From positions 1 through 64,000 of the forward strand of contig JAEWJS010000190.1 in NCBI GenBank assembly GCA_023386495.1: a DNA stretch of 64,000 nt. Direction: 5' to 3'. Source of the DNA: Bacillota bacterium (GTDB taxonomy: Bacteria > Bacillota > Bacilli > Paenibacillales > Paenibacillaceae). The stretch's first letter is position 1; each line of letters begins with the position of its first letter. Of this stretch, positions 42,199 through 51,748 are shown in pieces. The notes under the pieces were generated by a model. That model was not told where the DNA came from and did not search any database. It worked only from the letters and a program-made list of their open reading frames with translations. The position numbers and the translations under genes were made by a program.

Positions 42199-44058
42199 TG
42201 CAAATGCCGCTATCTTCTCCTTAACCGATGCAACCGCCGCGCGAGCCGCCTGCTCGCCCATCGCGATATTATGGGATGACAGCTTGAACGACACCTGATT
42301 CATCGTAATATCCGGCTTCAGGACAATATCGGCCAGCTGCAGCTCATCCGTCACGATCTTCTTGTTCATGATCTCGATCGTATTCATGATCGAGCCGACG
42401 AAGTGCTTCGGCTCGCCCAGCTCCGGCGTGCTCAGGTCGACGGCGATGACGATGTCCGCGCCCATGCTTCTCGCTAGCGCCACAGGTACGGGACTGACGA
42501 CCGCGCCGTCAACCAGCAGCCGCTGCTCATGCCGGACCGGCTTGATGAATCCGGGGATCGCCGTCGAAGCACAGACAGCCGGCGCCACTTTCCCTTTGTT
42601 GAAAATGTATGCTTCCCCGCTGATGGCATCCGAAGCGACAGCCGCGAACGGAATCGACAGCTCCTCGAACCGTACGGATCCGATATATTTCTCGACGAAG
42701 CGAGCCATCGGGTGATTGCTGACGAGCGCGAGCGGGGGAACGATCGGACGCACGAGCTGCCCCCACCTGACGGTAGGCAGCACCTTCTCGAACGCGGATA
42801 CGGGCTGCCCGCCTGCATAGAGCGCACCTATGAAGGCGCCTACGCTGGTTCCCGCGATAAGATCGATCGGGATGCCCTCTTGCTCCAGCACCTTGATGAC
42901 CCCGACATGCGCGGCACCGCGTGCCGCTCCGCTGCCCAGCGCCAGACCGATCTTCGGCCTCGTCCCCGGCTCATGGGTACCGCCGAATCGAAGGTGCTGG
43001 GTATGGATCATTCGGCCGCCGCTGATGATGAACGCATCCTGCACGACCCGCTTCAATTCGTGAATGTTGCCGCTAAGGAACGGATAGACGGTAATCATAT
43101 GGATCGCGTCTCTGGAGATCGCCTCGACCGCATCGGACGCTCCGGCTTCCGTCAGGAAATGATAGATCATCTCCGGTATATCTTCCGAGCGTTCCCGCAG
43201 CGGGACAAGGGTGACTTCCCTCGCATCGACGTTCGGCTTGCTGCGGCCGGTCAGGATGACGCGCGTGCCATTCGCCGTCTGAAGCAAGCGGTCGAGCAGC
43301 TCGGCCGGCAGCAGGTCCGCATGCTCGATGACGATTGTGCCCTCCTTGGCGGCGAGCACTTTCATCGCCCAATCGTCTAGCTGCGGGCTGCTCCCTCCGT
43401 CAACGCTCAGTATGGGGTTATCCGCGCGTCGGGACTGCTGGTGGATCGCATAGGCGACATGGAATTTCCCGGTCCCCTTCTCCCCGATAATGCACAGCGT
43501 GCGCTCCTCGCGAGCCCATTCCGCAATCTGCTCCCGCAGGTTCCTCATGAACCGGCTGCTGCCGATCAACGGCCCGTATCGCAGCTGCCGCTCGATCTCC
43601 AGTTGCCGCATCACGGCGATACTCCTGGAGAATTCCTCGTTCACCCGTTCATTGGAGTCCTGAATCCGTTCGATCATCGCCTCGATCATATGCTGACGGA
43701 ACGGTGCGCTCCGGTCCATCAAGAGCAGAATGCCTTCCCGTGTCATCGACAGCGTATGCACTTCTCCGATCGCCTGCACCGTTGCGCTCACGGCACGGCC
43801 CGTCAAGCAGGACATCTCGCCGACAAAATGTCCAGGCTCCAGCTTCGCCACGCTCACCTTGCGATCGAGATCAAGGTAGACGTCCAACTGCCCGGCGAGC
43901 AGGATATGGAAGCTCTCGCTCGATTGGCCTTGCTGCAGAATAATCGCGCCATCCGCGAATACATGCTTGCTCAGATAAGGGATGATTAATTCCAAATCCT
44001 CTTGCGCCAAATCGCCGATCAGCGGATATTCCTTCCACGCAAGCTCTAGATCTGCCAA
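42196..44058 (-). CDS. Cyclic-nucleotide-binding/AAA+/patatin fusion protein
   Basis: A 620-residue three-part protein. Residues about 10-125 form a cyclic-nucleotide-binding barrel (G-H-F-V-G-E-M near 76-82; the usual P-R-x-A phosphate arginine is not in place). Residues about 160-360 resemble the sigma-54-activator AAA+ domain: Walker A G-E-K-G-T-G-K (192-198), a degenerate Walker B V-I-E-H (243-246), no G-A-F-T-G-A loop, and N-I-H-E-L-K (331-336) where N-x-R-E-L is usual. Residues about 368-580 are a patatin phospholipase with G-S-G-A-A-R-G (375-381), nucleophile Ser405 in G-T-S-V-G and Asp517-Gly518, so the lipase dyad is intact. I read the start as TTG 44058 after AGGAGG. No membrane segment is visible. 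Confidence 0.88.
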   Translation of the reverse strand: MADLELAWKEYPLIGDLAQEDLELIIPYLSKHVFADGAIILQQGQSSESFHILLAGQLDVYLDLDRKVSVAKLEPGHFVGEMSCLTGRAVSATVQAIGEVHTLSMTREGILLLMDRSAPFRQHMIEAMIERIQDSNERVNEEFSRSIAVMRQLEIERQLRYGPLIGSSRFMRNLREQIAEWAREERTLCIIGEKGTGKFHVAYAIHQQSRRADNPILSVDGGSSPQLDDWAMKVLAAKEGTIVIEHADLLPAELLDRLLQTANGTRVILTGRSKPNVDAREVTLVPLRERSEDIPEMIYHFLTEAGASDAVEAISRDAIHMITVYPFLSGNIHELKRVVQDAFIISGGRMIHTQHLRFGGTHEPGTRPKIGLALGSGAARGAAHVGVIKVLEQEGIPIDLIAGTSVGAFIGALYAGGQPVSAFEKVLPTVRWGQLVRPIVPPLALVSNHPMARFVEKYIGSVRFEELSIPFAAVASDAISGEAYIFNKGKVAPAVCASTAIPGFIKPVRHEQRLLVDGAVVSPVPVALARSMGADIVIAVDLSTPELGEPKHFVGSIMNTIEIMNKKIVTDELQLADIVLKPDITMNQVSFKLSSHNIAMGEQAARAAVASVKEKIAAFA

Positions 44059-44169
44059 GATTCCTACCTCCTGCCACCTAGGGTCCTATTGTCAGTATTA
44101 CATAAGGCTAGACCGAATTCCTGTAAACCGTTTCCAGCCACCTCCCATTCGCCCCTCCATGCAAGCTGA

Positions 44170-44202
44170 AGAGAGCAGCGGCCAATCTCGGCCCTGCTCT
44201 CT
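44170..44202 (-). terminator. Hairpin after ABC permease gene
   Basis: A 9-bp stem (AGAGAGCAG/CTGCTCTCT) enclosing a GGCC/GGCC hairpin; on the minus strand only a short pyrimidine tail follows, so its efficiency is uncertain. Confidence 0.5.
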
Positions 44203-44220
44203 GCAATACCTATATAGGGG

Positions 44221-45828
44221 CTACTTCACACGGAAAGTGCGGGGTCCATGCTTGCGGATCAGCGCAAAAGCGGCGATCAGATAGACGAAGGTCACTATCG
44301 CGACGACTGCGGCAAGCAAGGTACCGGATGGCCGCAAGAAAATGCAGGCGCCGCATGCCGACGATATCAGCATGTTCACGACATAGAACAGCGGATTCTT
44401 CACGTTCAGCTCCGTGGAATACGGCTGGAAGTAGTAATACATGAATAGCGGATGCACGGTGAAAAATACTGCCAGCAGACCGATGCACCCCCATAACAGG
44501 AATAGCTCGCTGCCTGCCCACTCCACGCCCGCCGCTATCGCGACCGCTGTCAGTGCCGCGCTAATGGCTGCCGCAATCAAGAGATTCATTCGGATCATGA
44601 TGCCGAACCGAATCCGATAGTGCTCGTGGGCGGCATTCCGGTAGAAGCCGTACCGCAGCAGGCTGAGATCGGAATTGTAGAACATCGTCTTGCAGAGCTG
44701 TTCGCCCACGGTCATGAAGTACATAAGGGAGCCCAAGAGAGGGAAGATGACTTCCAGTCCCCATCCTAGGCGCTGCACCTGCTCTTGGAAGAGCAGCCCG
44801 AGAATGACGCCTGCCGCGCCGATGCCGCCGACGATCGCCAATCGCCGATTAATCGGGCCTCTAACCAAGCTGCGATGTCTGCGGAAGAAGATCTCGTTCA
44901 GATAGGCATAGCCTTCCTTGGTCGTCGGCTTGCCTAACTGTTCCCGCTCCACGTCATAGTCGCTGTCCTTCCCCTGCACGCTCTGCCGCTCGGCATCCAT
45001 AATCATCTTGTTCAGGTTCAGCAGCGGGTCATCCCGGTGGGTCGCGGCATCGACCGCTTCCCGATAACCGGCATAGCGGGCCAGCTTAACCGCCGCGAAT
45101 AAGCCGCTCACAGTCATGATTAGGTAGGCAGGCAGGCTCAGGAGCACCGATTCCGTAGGCGGCGTCCAATCGAGCAGAAGCGGCGCATACGCGGCGGCAT
45201 ACCCGACGAGGATGACGCTCCAGACGATGGCGTTCTGCTTGACGAGCACGATGCCGGTCCGCTCGTGGAGCTTGAGGTGCGCGAGTTCCGCGGCCGCTCG
45301 CCATAGCGTGGTCACGGCCGACAGCACAATGGCTTCGGCAATCGATGCCCCCGCAAGCGTCGCGAACAAGAGCATCGCCGGCGCCAGGTAGAGGAAGAAG
45401 GTCACATAACGATAGCTGAGCGAGACCTTCATGTACCTGGCAGGTGACATTCGCATTAGCTTTACGGCAATGTATTTTTCCCGCTTCGGCTCTAGTACGG
45501 TAGCGCTGCTGACACATGCGATTACCAAGCTGAGGATCGCAAAAATATGGATAAAATGATGAAATACCTGCTCCTCTGACCCTGCTCCCCAGAGTCCGAC
45601 AACAGGCCAATAGATAACGAGCCCTACATAAGCGAATCGCAGGGCCAGTCCCCACAATACGGTAAGCAAGAACGCGATGACGGACACGGCTCTCTTGAGC
45701 TCCAGCTTCGCGTAGGCGCTCTCGTGGATCAGCTTCCCGATCAGGGGCAGCTTCTGGACCGAGTGAATGAGCAGATTGACCGTGATGGACGTACGGATCG
45801 CGAGCAGCGTGCGCATCGTGCTACTCAT
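44221..45828 (-). CDS. ABC transporter permease (large, unclassified exporter)
   Basis: A 535-residue integral membrane protein with roughly ten to twelve hydrophobic helices and a charged cytoplasmic loop in the middle (about 280-335, D-A-E-R-Q-S-V-Q-G-K-D-S-D-Y-D). It pairs with the ATPase gene upstream, overlapping it by 8 bp. I choose ATG 45828, eight bases after AAGGA, over an ATG nine bases earlier that abuts the ribosome site. The arrangement resembles EcsA/EcsB-like or peptide/lantibiotic exporter pairs. The cargo is unknown. Confidence 0.82.
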   Translation of the reverse strand: MSSTMRTLLAIRTSITVNLLIHSVQKLPLIGKLIHESAYAKLELKRAVSVIAFLLTVLWGLALRFAYVGLVIYWPVVGLWGAGSEEQVFHHFIHIFAILSLVIACVSSATVLEPKREKYIAVKLMRMSPARYMKVSLSYRYVTFFLYLAPAMLLFATLAGASIAEAIVLSAVTTLWRAAAELAHLKLHERTGIVLVKQNAIVWSVILVGYAAAYAPLLLDWTPPTESVLLSLPAYLIMTVSGLFAAVKLARYAGYREAVDAATHRDDPLLNLNKMIMDAERQSVQGKDSDYDVEREQLGKPTTKEGYAYLNEIFFRRHRSLVRGPINRRLAIVGGIGAAGVILGLLFQEQVQRLGWGLEVIFPLLGSLMYFMTVGEQLCKTMFYNSDLSLLRYGFYRNAAHEHYRIRFGIMIRMNLLIAAAISAALTAVAIAAGVEWAGSELFLLWGCIGLLAVFFTVHPLFMYYYFQPYSTELNVKNPLFYVVNMLISSACGACIFLRPSGTLLAAVVAIVTFVYLIAAFALIRKHGPRTFRVK

Positions 45829-46534
45829 GCGGCTCATCCTTCAGGAGGTCAATGACGGACTGCTCGAATGAATCGCTCTTCAGCAGCTCGGACGGCACGC
45901 CGGACAGCTGTCCGTTGTTCAACAAGACCAGCTCATCGCATAGATCAGATGCCAGCTGCAAGATGTGCGTAGAGAAGATCAGGATATGATCCCGCTTCAT
46001 CTCCCGCAGCATGTTCTTCATCTCCAGCGCGACGATCACGTCGAAGGAGGTGAGCGGCTCATCGAGCAGGATGACCGGCGGCTTCGTCATCATGAACAAC
46101 AGCATCTGCAGCTTGTTCTTCATGCCGTGGGAGTAGTTCTTAATCAGCCTGTGCCGATCCTCCGTCGTCATGCTCATCATGTCGAAGTAGGCATCGATTC
46201 CCTGATCCATCTGCAGCTTGCCCCGGTTAACGTCCATGAAAAACTTAACGAATTCATAGCCTGTCAGAAATTCGGGAAGAATTGGGAGCGAGTAGACATA
46301 CCCGACATCCTGCTCCGTGAGCGCCCGCATCCGTCCATTCTCCTCCAGCAGCACCTGTCCGCCGTCCGTTGCCATCTCGCCGCTCAAGCAGTTGAACAGC
46401 GTCGTCTTCCCTGCCCCGTTGCGGCCTAACAGTCCATAAATTTTGCCTTGCTCGAAGGTGAACGACGCCTCTTGCAGGACTGACTTATTATCGAATCGTT
46501 TGACGATTCCCTGTATGTTCATTTGTAATGGCAT
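45821..46534 (-). CDS. ABC transporter ATP-binding protein
   Basis: A 237-residue ATPase. Walker A is G-R-N-G-A-G-K-T-T (about 38-46), the signature is Y-S-H-G-M-K (a common variant in exporter ATPases), Walker B is V-I-L-L-D-E-P-L-T-S-F-D and the switch histidine is in F-S-T-H-I. I start at ATG 46534, six bases after GGAG. It forms a two-gene exporter with the permease and stands divergent from the GGDEF-EAL gene. Confidence 0.92.
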   Translation of the reverse strand: MPLQMNIQGIVKRFDNKSVLQEASFTFEQGKIYGLLGRNGAGKTTLFNCLSGEMATDGGQVLLEENGRMRALTEQDVGYVYSLPILPEFLTGYEFVKFFMDVNRGKLQMDQGIDAYFDMMSMTTEDRHRLIKNYSHGMKNKLQMLLFMMTKPPVILLDEPLTSFDVIVALEMKNMLREMKRDHILIFSTHILQLASDLCDELVLLNNGQLSGVPSELLKSDSFEQSVIDLLKDEPHE

Positions 46535-46634
46535 TTGCAGCTCCGGCACCCCCGTCATCGATGTTCGTTATATCGTTAGCGCATGTGTCATTACGATTGG
46601 CGTCCCTCAAGGTTTCACCGCGCAAGAGAAGGTG

Positions 46635-46662
46635 TTGCCGCATAGGCAGAGAATACTATACT
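46635..46662 (+). promoter_or_regulatory. Candidate promoter of GGDEF-EAL gene
   Basis: -35 TTGCCG (46635-46640), 16-bp spacer, -10 TATACT (46657-46662), 40 bp before the start. Confidence 0.5.
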
Positions 46663-46701
46663 GTTACCGGAAGTCATATCTCCCCGATGAGGTGTCGATT
46701 C

Positions 46702-48492
46702 ATGAAACGTATACTCTCCCGTGCACAGCGGCTGCTCCAGCACACACCCGTGATCGTCACTGTGCTCGCCGCAACTTCCCTTTCCCTTAATATGATGGAC
46801 GCCGTAACCAGCTCGCAGGGCTTCGCATTCGCGCTCGTCTTCGCCGTGCTGAGCTTCGCCGCGATTGCCGTCCGGCCCGTGCCGATCAAGTACGTGCTCG
46901 CTGCCCTGGCCTTCATCGCATTCTTCAGCGCACTGCCTGAACTGACCTTCGAGAAGCTGGTCAGCGTCATGTACCTATCCCTTGTGTACCTGGCATTCTT
47001 GCTGCCTTCCCCAGTGCCTGTAGTGATTGCCACGGGGTATTATCTAGCCTTCACGCCATCCTATTCACCTGAAGTGCCCGCGGAGATGATCAGCACGATC
47101 ATGATCGGCGCTGTCATCAATATGATCCTGTATTCGCTGCTGGCCTTCTACTTCCGGAATCTACGGCGGGAGAATCGCATCAATGAGGAGCTGAACACCC
47201 AGCTGCAATCGGCATTCGATCAGATGGAGCATATGGCGTACTACGACTCGCTCACGAAGCTGCCCAACCGGGAATTGCTGAAGAAGCGGATGGCAGAGGA
47301 CATCGCGAGCGGGACGCAGATGGCGGTCATGTTCCTGGATCTAGACAATTTCAAGAACGTCAACGATACGATGGGCCATAGCTCCGGAGATCGTATGCTA
47401 CAGGACGTCGCCGCTCATCTCACCCACGTCCTTGACGGATCGTGCTTCATCTCGCGTTATGCCGGAGACGAATTCATTCTGCTCTTTCCCTACAAGCGGC
47501 AGAAGGAGATCGAGATCTTGGCCAGACAGTTGATTCAAGGCTTCCGCACTCCCTTCCAGGTCGATAGTCAGTGGATCTATTCGACGCCGAGTATCGGCAT
47601 CAGCTTATTCCCCGAGGATGCCCGCGATGCCGAGACCCTGATTCAGTACGCGGACATGGCGATGTACGACGTCAAGCAGGACGAGAAGAACGGATTCCGG
47701 TTCTTCTCCGCCTCGCAGAACAGCGATCTGCTGCATCAGGCGAAGCTGGTGAACGCGCTTCGAAGCGCGCTGGACAGGCAAGAATTCATCGTCCACTACC
47801 AGCCGATGGTGGAGCTCGGCACTGGAAATACTCGGGGGCTGGAAGCGCTGCTCCGCTGGGAGCATCCGGAGTACGGGCGGATCGAGCCGTCCGTGTTCAT
47901 TCCGCTGGCCGAACAGACGGGCATCATAATCGAACTGGGCGAATGGGTGCTCGAGGAGGCGTGCAAGCAAGTGAGACGCCTGCAGCTTGACGGCCATCCT
48001 GAGCTGAGGCTGGCTGTCAACCTCTCGGTTCGCCAGTTCAAGTCACCTAGCCTAACCGCATCGGTCTCGCGGATTCTGACCGCGACAGACTTCAATCCTG
48101 CCCTGTTGGAGTTGGAGGTGACGGAGAGCCTCATGCAGAATCTGAACCAATCGATCCTCAGACTCGGCGAGCTTAAGGACCTCGGCGTGAAGATCTCGAT
48201 CGATGACTTCGGAACAGGCTACTCCTCGCTGAACATCCTGCGGCACCTGCCCGTCGACCGCTTGAAGATCGACCGCTCCTTCACGCGCGAGCTGACGACC
48301 GATGCACCCTCTGCCTCAATCGTGAAGCTGATCGTCGATATCGGACATAGCTTGAACTTGGAGGTTGTCTGCGAAGGCATCGAGCAAGCAGAGGAAGCAG
48401 CCGTTCTTCGGCAGTATGGCTGCGAGATCGGACAAGGCTACCATTATTGCCGCCCTGCCCCCTTGGAAGAGATCAGGCTTTTCCTGCATTGA
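46702..48492 (+). CDS. Membrane GGDEF-EAL protein (cyclic di-GMP turnover)
   Basis: A 596-residue protein. Residues about 15-160 contain five or six hydrophobic helices. The GGDEF domain (about 175-335) has F-L-D-L-D-N-F-K and R-Y-A-G-D-E-F, where the first glycine of the signature is alanine. The EAL domain (about 345-595) keeps E-A-L-L-R-W, N-L-S, E-V-T-E-S, D-D-F-G-T-G-Y-S-S-L, D-R-L-K-I-D and C-E-G-I-E, so it is likely an active phosphodiesterase; the cyclase may be active or serve as a GTP sensor. ATG 46702 follows GAGGTG. Confidence 0.93.
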   Translation: MKRILSRAQRLLQHTPVIVTVLAATSLSLNMMDAVTSSQGFAFALVFAVLSFAAIAVRPVPIKYVLAALAFIAFFSALPELTFEKLVSVMYLSLVYLAFLLPSPVPVVIATGYYLAFTPSYSPEVPAEMISTIMIGAVINMILYSLLAFYFRNLRRENRINEELNTQLQSAFDQMEHMAYYDSLTKLPNRELLKKRMAEDIASGTQMAVMFLDLDNFKNVNDTMGHSSGDRMLQDVAAHLTHVLDGSCFISRYAGDEFILLFPYKRQKEIEILARQLIQGFRTPFQVDSQWIYSTPSIGISLFPEDARDAETLIQYADMAMYDVKQDEKNGFRFFSASQNSDLLHQAKLVNALRSALDRQEFIVHYQPMVELGTGNTRGLEALLRWEHPEYGRIEPSVFIPLAEQTGIIIELGEWVLEEACKQVRRLQLDGHPELRLAVNLSVRQFKSPSLTASVSRILTATDFNPALLELEVTESLMQNLNQSILRLGELKDLGVKISIDDFGTGYSSLNILRHLPVDRLKIDRSFTRELTTDAPSASIVKLIVDIGHSLNLEVVCEGIEQAEEAAVLRQYGCEIGQGYHYCRPAPLEEIRLFLH

Positions 48493-48522
48493 TATTTCGA
48501 CGATACGATTACGTGATACAAA

Positions 48523-48555
48523 AGGCCTTGCCCGCTAAGTTGAGGGGCAAGGCCT
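48523..48555. terminator. Bidirectional terminator between converging genes
   Basis: A perfect 11-bp stem AGGCCTTGCCC/GGGCAAGGCCT. On the minus strand it is followed by TTTTG, on the plus strand by GTCTTGTCT. Confidence 0.85.
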
Positions 48556-48564
48556 GTCTTGTCT

Positions 48565-50541
48565 CTAATCCGTCAGTTCGAAGTCGATGAACTCGGTCAA
48601 CGTCTCCACGCCGGCATAATTGACGAACGAGAAACCGTATTGATAGGTACCGTTCGGCAAAAACTCATAGTCTAGCTCGATCCTGTCGCCGACGATGAAC
48701 GCATCGCCGTCGATATAACCTTCTTCCTCGGTATTCGTATAATAATAGTATTGCGGAATGATTCGGTCGCCCGCCTTGATCTGTACGATATTCTTGTCCG
48801 GCATGCCCGTCTCCGAGCTGAGGCCGGCCCAAGCGCCCATCACTTCGAAATGGTCCTCTTCGATGTCATAGTGGACGAGCACGTCCATCTCCTTGCCGTT
48901 CAGCTTGGCAGGGAAAGCGTAGCGGATATAGCCGTCGCCTTGCGAGATGAGATCCAGCGCGATAAAATTGCCGTCCCACATCAACCACTCGCCGTTAAAA
49001 TCGTCGCGAATAATGCCCTGCTCCCAGTCGACATCCACGTAATGGTCATAGCCCAGATAGATGAGCGGACTGTCCTCGCCGGCTTCTTCGTCGGCATACA
49101 TCGACACGACCGCATAGATCTGCTCGATCTCCTCCAGATCCCGCGGATCGACGCGGACCTCGTAAGGCGCGTATTCATCTGCATCATCCGTGTAGCTGAA
49201 TTGAAGCTCCCCGCTGACCATAACGTCGAGCTGCCCTGCATCGCTCTGCAGGCCGCTGACATAAGTCTGGATGAAGCTCAAGTATGCTTCCGAGAAGCCG
49301 AGGCTGGCGAATGCATTCAGATTGTCGGCGAAGCCGTCCTTGTTGCGATGGGGAAAATAAATGGACAGCCCATTCGCGTCCGGGCGGCCTGCGCTGTTCA
49401 TGTTGTAGACGATAGCCTCGCTTACGGCTGTCTCGAGCGCCGCAGCAGTATCGGGATAGCTGTGGCCGACATTGCGTACGAGGGCGAGAAGATCGACCAT
49501 ATCGATCGCTTCCTCAGGCGACGTGGAGCCCCCGTATTCCTCCGTGCGACTGCGTGCGTTCGCGAAGCTGTGGAACCCGGAGCGATCGGAAGCGATCGCG
49601 GCATCGGCCTCTTGGACGAATGCCTCCAAGGCCGTCACCACGCTCGCAATGCCATCCAGATCGATTACGGACAGCGTAATGTTCATCTCTTGGCCGTTGT
49701 CGGCGGCCTGTGCTTGGTAGGAGTCGGCTATCCAACGGCCGAGCATCGCTCCGTCGGCATCGGAGTCAGCGGTCAATTGCTCCAACGTTCGGCCATAGTC
49801 CCAGCCATGGCCCGGCTCGAGCTCTTCCGAGGCGACCAGGTAGCGCCCATAGGGACGCAGCAGTGCGGCTGTCTCTATCGATGCCATCAAGCAGGCGTCG
49901 AATCCGATCAGTTCGAACGTCTGCCCGGTTCGCGCATAGGCAGCATCCAGCCCGGCAGCCAGCTCGTCCAGCGTCAGCGAATCGTTGTCATGCCATTCAT
50001 CCGCCCCGAAGCCGAGCACCGAGCCGCCGCCGTGATTCCAGAAGATCAGCGCATACCTAGCTGCCGGATATTGCTCGATCCCCCATTCGACGAAGTCCGA
50101 TAGCGTGTCGGCCTCTCCGATATTACGCCGGCCCACATCCTCTAGATGCGTAAGCCCGCCGCCGTCGATCAGCCAGCGCTGATTCTGCTCGTTATCGATC
50201 TGCTCGTTGGCCCATGCCAGCGTTCCGCCGGTCTCCAGCACGACACGCACGCGATCTCCCGACAAGCCAGACACCATCTCTTCGATGTCCGTGCTCGCTG
50301 CCCCATCATAGAGGCCGGTATCCTCATCGTATGCGCTCTCGAGGTCGGAACCGTTCATGTAGACCAGTATCGTATAATCCGCCTCGTATGCCGAGGCCGG
50401 CCTTGCGACATCCAGCATCTGCGCGGATTCCGCCGCATCGTCCATGGCGAGCTCCGCATCGTCCTCAGGGGTAAGCACCCACCAGATCAAAAGTACCAAT
50501 ACGCCGATCATCGCCAGTCCTGCCCGCTTCATGAGTCTCAT
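48565..50541 (-). CDS. Clostripain-family (C11) cysteine peptidase
   Basis: A 658-residue protein. An N-terminal membrane anchor or signal (about 7-24) is followed by an acidic linker and a C11 peptidase domain (about 55-430) with the catalytic pair His170 in W-N-H-G-G-G and Cys217 in F-D-A-C-L-M. The C-terminal 220 residues are beta-rich and acidic, of unknown fold. Clostripain relatives cleave after arginine or lysine and are often self-activated. It lies 5 bp after the DUF3137 gene, so the two are one transcript. Confidence 0.9.
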   Translation of the reverse strand: MRLMKRAGLAMIGVLVLLIWWVLTPEDDAELAMDDAAESAQMLDVARPASAYEADYTILVYMNGSDLESAYDEDTGLYDGAASTDIEEMVSGLSGDRVRVVLETGGTLAWANEQIDNEQNQRWLIDGGGLTHLEDVGRRNIGEADTLSDFVEWGIEQYPAARYALIFWNHGGGSVLGFGADEWHDNDSLTLDELAAGLDAAYARTGQTFELIGFDACLMASIETAALLRPYGRYLVASEELEPGHGWDYGRTLEQLTADSDADGAMLGRWIADSYQAQAADNGQEMNITLSVIDLDGIASVVTALEAFVQEADAAIASDRSGFHSFANARSRTEEYGGSTSPEEAIDMVDLLALVRNVGHSYPDTAAALETAVSEAIVYNMNSAGRPDANGLSIYFPHRNKDGFADNLNAFASLGFSEAYLSFIQTYVSGLQSDAGQLDVMVSGELQFSYTDDADEYAPYEVRVDPRDLEEIEQIYAVVSMYADEEAGEDSPLIYLGYDHYVDVDWEQGIIRDDFNGEWLMWDGNFIALDLISQGDGYIRYAFPAKLNGKEMDVLVHYDIEEDHFEVMGAWAGLSSETGMPDKNIVQIKAGDRIIPQYYYYTNTEEEGYIDGDAFIVGDRIELDYEFLPNGTYQYGFSFVNYAGVETLTEFIDFELTD

Positions 50542-50546
50542 GAGGG

Positions 50547-51557
50547 CTATTTGCTCCAGATCCGCGTATTGAGATTGAGGAGATCGACGATATCCAGAAT
50601 GGCGCGAATCTCGTTATAGGTGTGCAGAATACCGTCTTCCTCCAGCTTCTTGATCCCTTTCGCTTCGAAATAATCGATCAGGTGGATGGCAATCGTAAGC
50701 GTCCCTTCGTGCAGGCAGATGCTCATGCCATTCTTGGGGAATCGCTTGCGAAGCTCTACAAGCCGCTCGAGCATATTGACGGGCAGCAGGTAACGCGCCG
50801 TCGTCTCGTCGGTCGTCCATACCCGGAACAATCTGTCGAATTCATGGCTAATCGTACCCATACGGTCACCGACATGCTCCAGGCCCCCGCTGACTTTGCC
50901 TTTGCGCGATACGATGACGGTCGTACCCTTAAATTGTTTATGGAAATCGGCGATGAATACGAGTCCCTCGAACAGCGTATACCTGTTCTTGTTCCCTGAC
51001 TCGTGATCCCGCTCTTCTTTTTGGGCATGAATCTCGCACAACTGGAAGTCGGTTACGCCCAGCTTCCCTCGGAAGTAATCCTCCCCTGTATACTTGTTGG
51101 CCGCGTCCAAGCCTGCAAATATCGGGATCTCGATCAATTGATCCTGCATGATATAGGCATCCGCCTCAAATCGGCATTCGAAGCGGCGATCCGAGAGGTC
51201 CGGATAGGAGGCTTTGCTCACCATATTAGCAATCAGAGGAGGAACGATGAGCTCCTTGTAATACCGGCTGTACTTCTTGTGCGCTCTGCGAATAGCCTTA
51301 TGAATGTAGATAGGCGAACAGATGACGACTAGGATGCCGAAGAGGAAGGCATAGAGGGGGCCGTCAGGATCATCAGTGGGACTGGACTCGGCGGTCATCG
51401 CGAATACGGTCAAGTATACGCCGATTGCCGCAATGGCAAGTCCGATTCCGACATGCACGCTTCGTCTAATAATGGAGCGAGTACGATGCTTGCGTAATTG
51501 TTCCCATGCTTCGAGCGCGGATATGTCGCCGGTAACTTCTTGGAATGAAGGAAGCAT
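50547..51557 (-). CDS. DUF3137-type membrane protein
   Basis: A 336-residue protein with two hydrophobic helices (about 32-52 and 68-90) and then a large cytoplasmic domain (Y-K-E-L-I-V-P-P-L-I, F-x-G-L-V-F-I-A-D-F-H-K, then M-S-I-C-L-H-E-G-T-L-T-I-A-I). This order is that of DUF3137 proteins, whose function is unknown. ATG 51557 lies eight bases after GAAGG. It precedes the clostripain gene by 5 bp; the pairing suggests that the peptidase is handled or anchored with it. Confidence 0.72.
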   Translation of the reverse strand: MLPSFQEVTGDISALEAWEQLRKHRTRSIIRRSVHVGIGLAIAAIGVYLTVFAMTAESSPTDDPDGPLYAFLFGILVVICSPIYIHKAIRRAHKKYSRYYKELIVPPLIANMVSKASYPDLSDRRFECRFEADAYIMQDQLIEIPIFAGLDAANKYTGEDYFRGKLGVTDFQLCEIHAQKEERDHESGNKNRYTLFEGLVFIADFHKQFKGTTVIVSRKGKVSGGLEHVGDRMGTISHEFDRLFRVWTTDETTARYLLPVNMLERLVELRKRFPKNGMSICLHEGTLTIAIHLIDYFEAKGIKKLEEDGILHTYNEIRAILDIVDLLNLNTRIWSK

Positions 51558-51698
51558 GAACGGCACCTTCTTTCATTATCATATAAGTGATAATTTTTAC
51601 CATTCGACATATCAGGCAGAATTTCCTTGTTTATTGTCGAAATTTACCGGCCTGTCGCATCACGTGCATTGCTATGACCCAAAAAATAGAAACTGCGC

Positions 51699-51704
51699 TA
51701 TAAT
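51699..51704 (+). promoter_or_regulatory. -10 box of the MBL-fold pseudogene
   Basis: Perfect TATAAT followed at once by the palindrome ATTACGTAAT (51706-51715), a possible operator; the -35 is weak. Confidence 0.4.
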
Positions 51705-51748
51705 GATTACGTAATGATCTTTTCACGCTGGGGAAGGTTGTGGGACTG

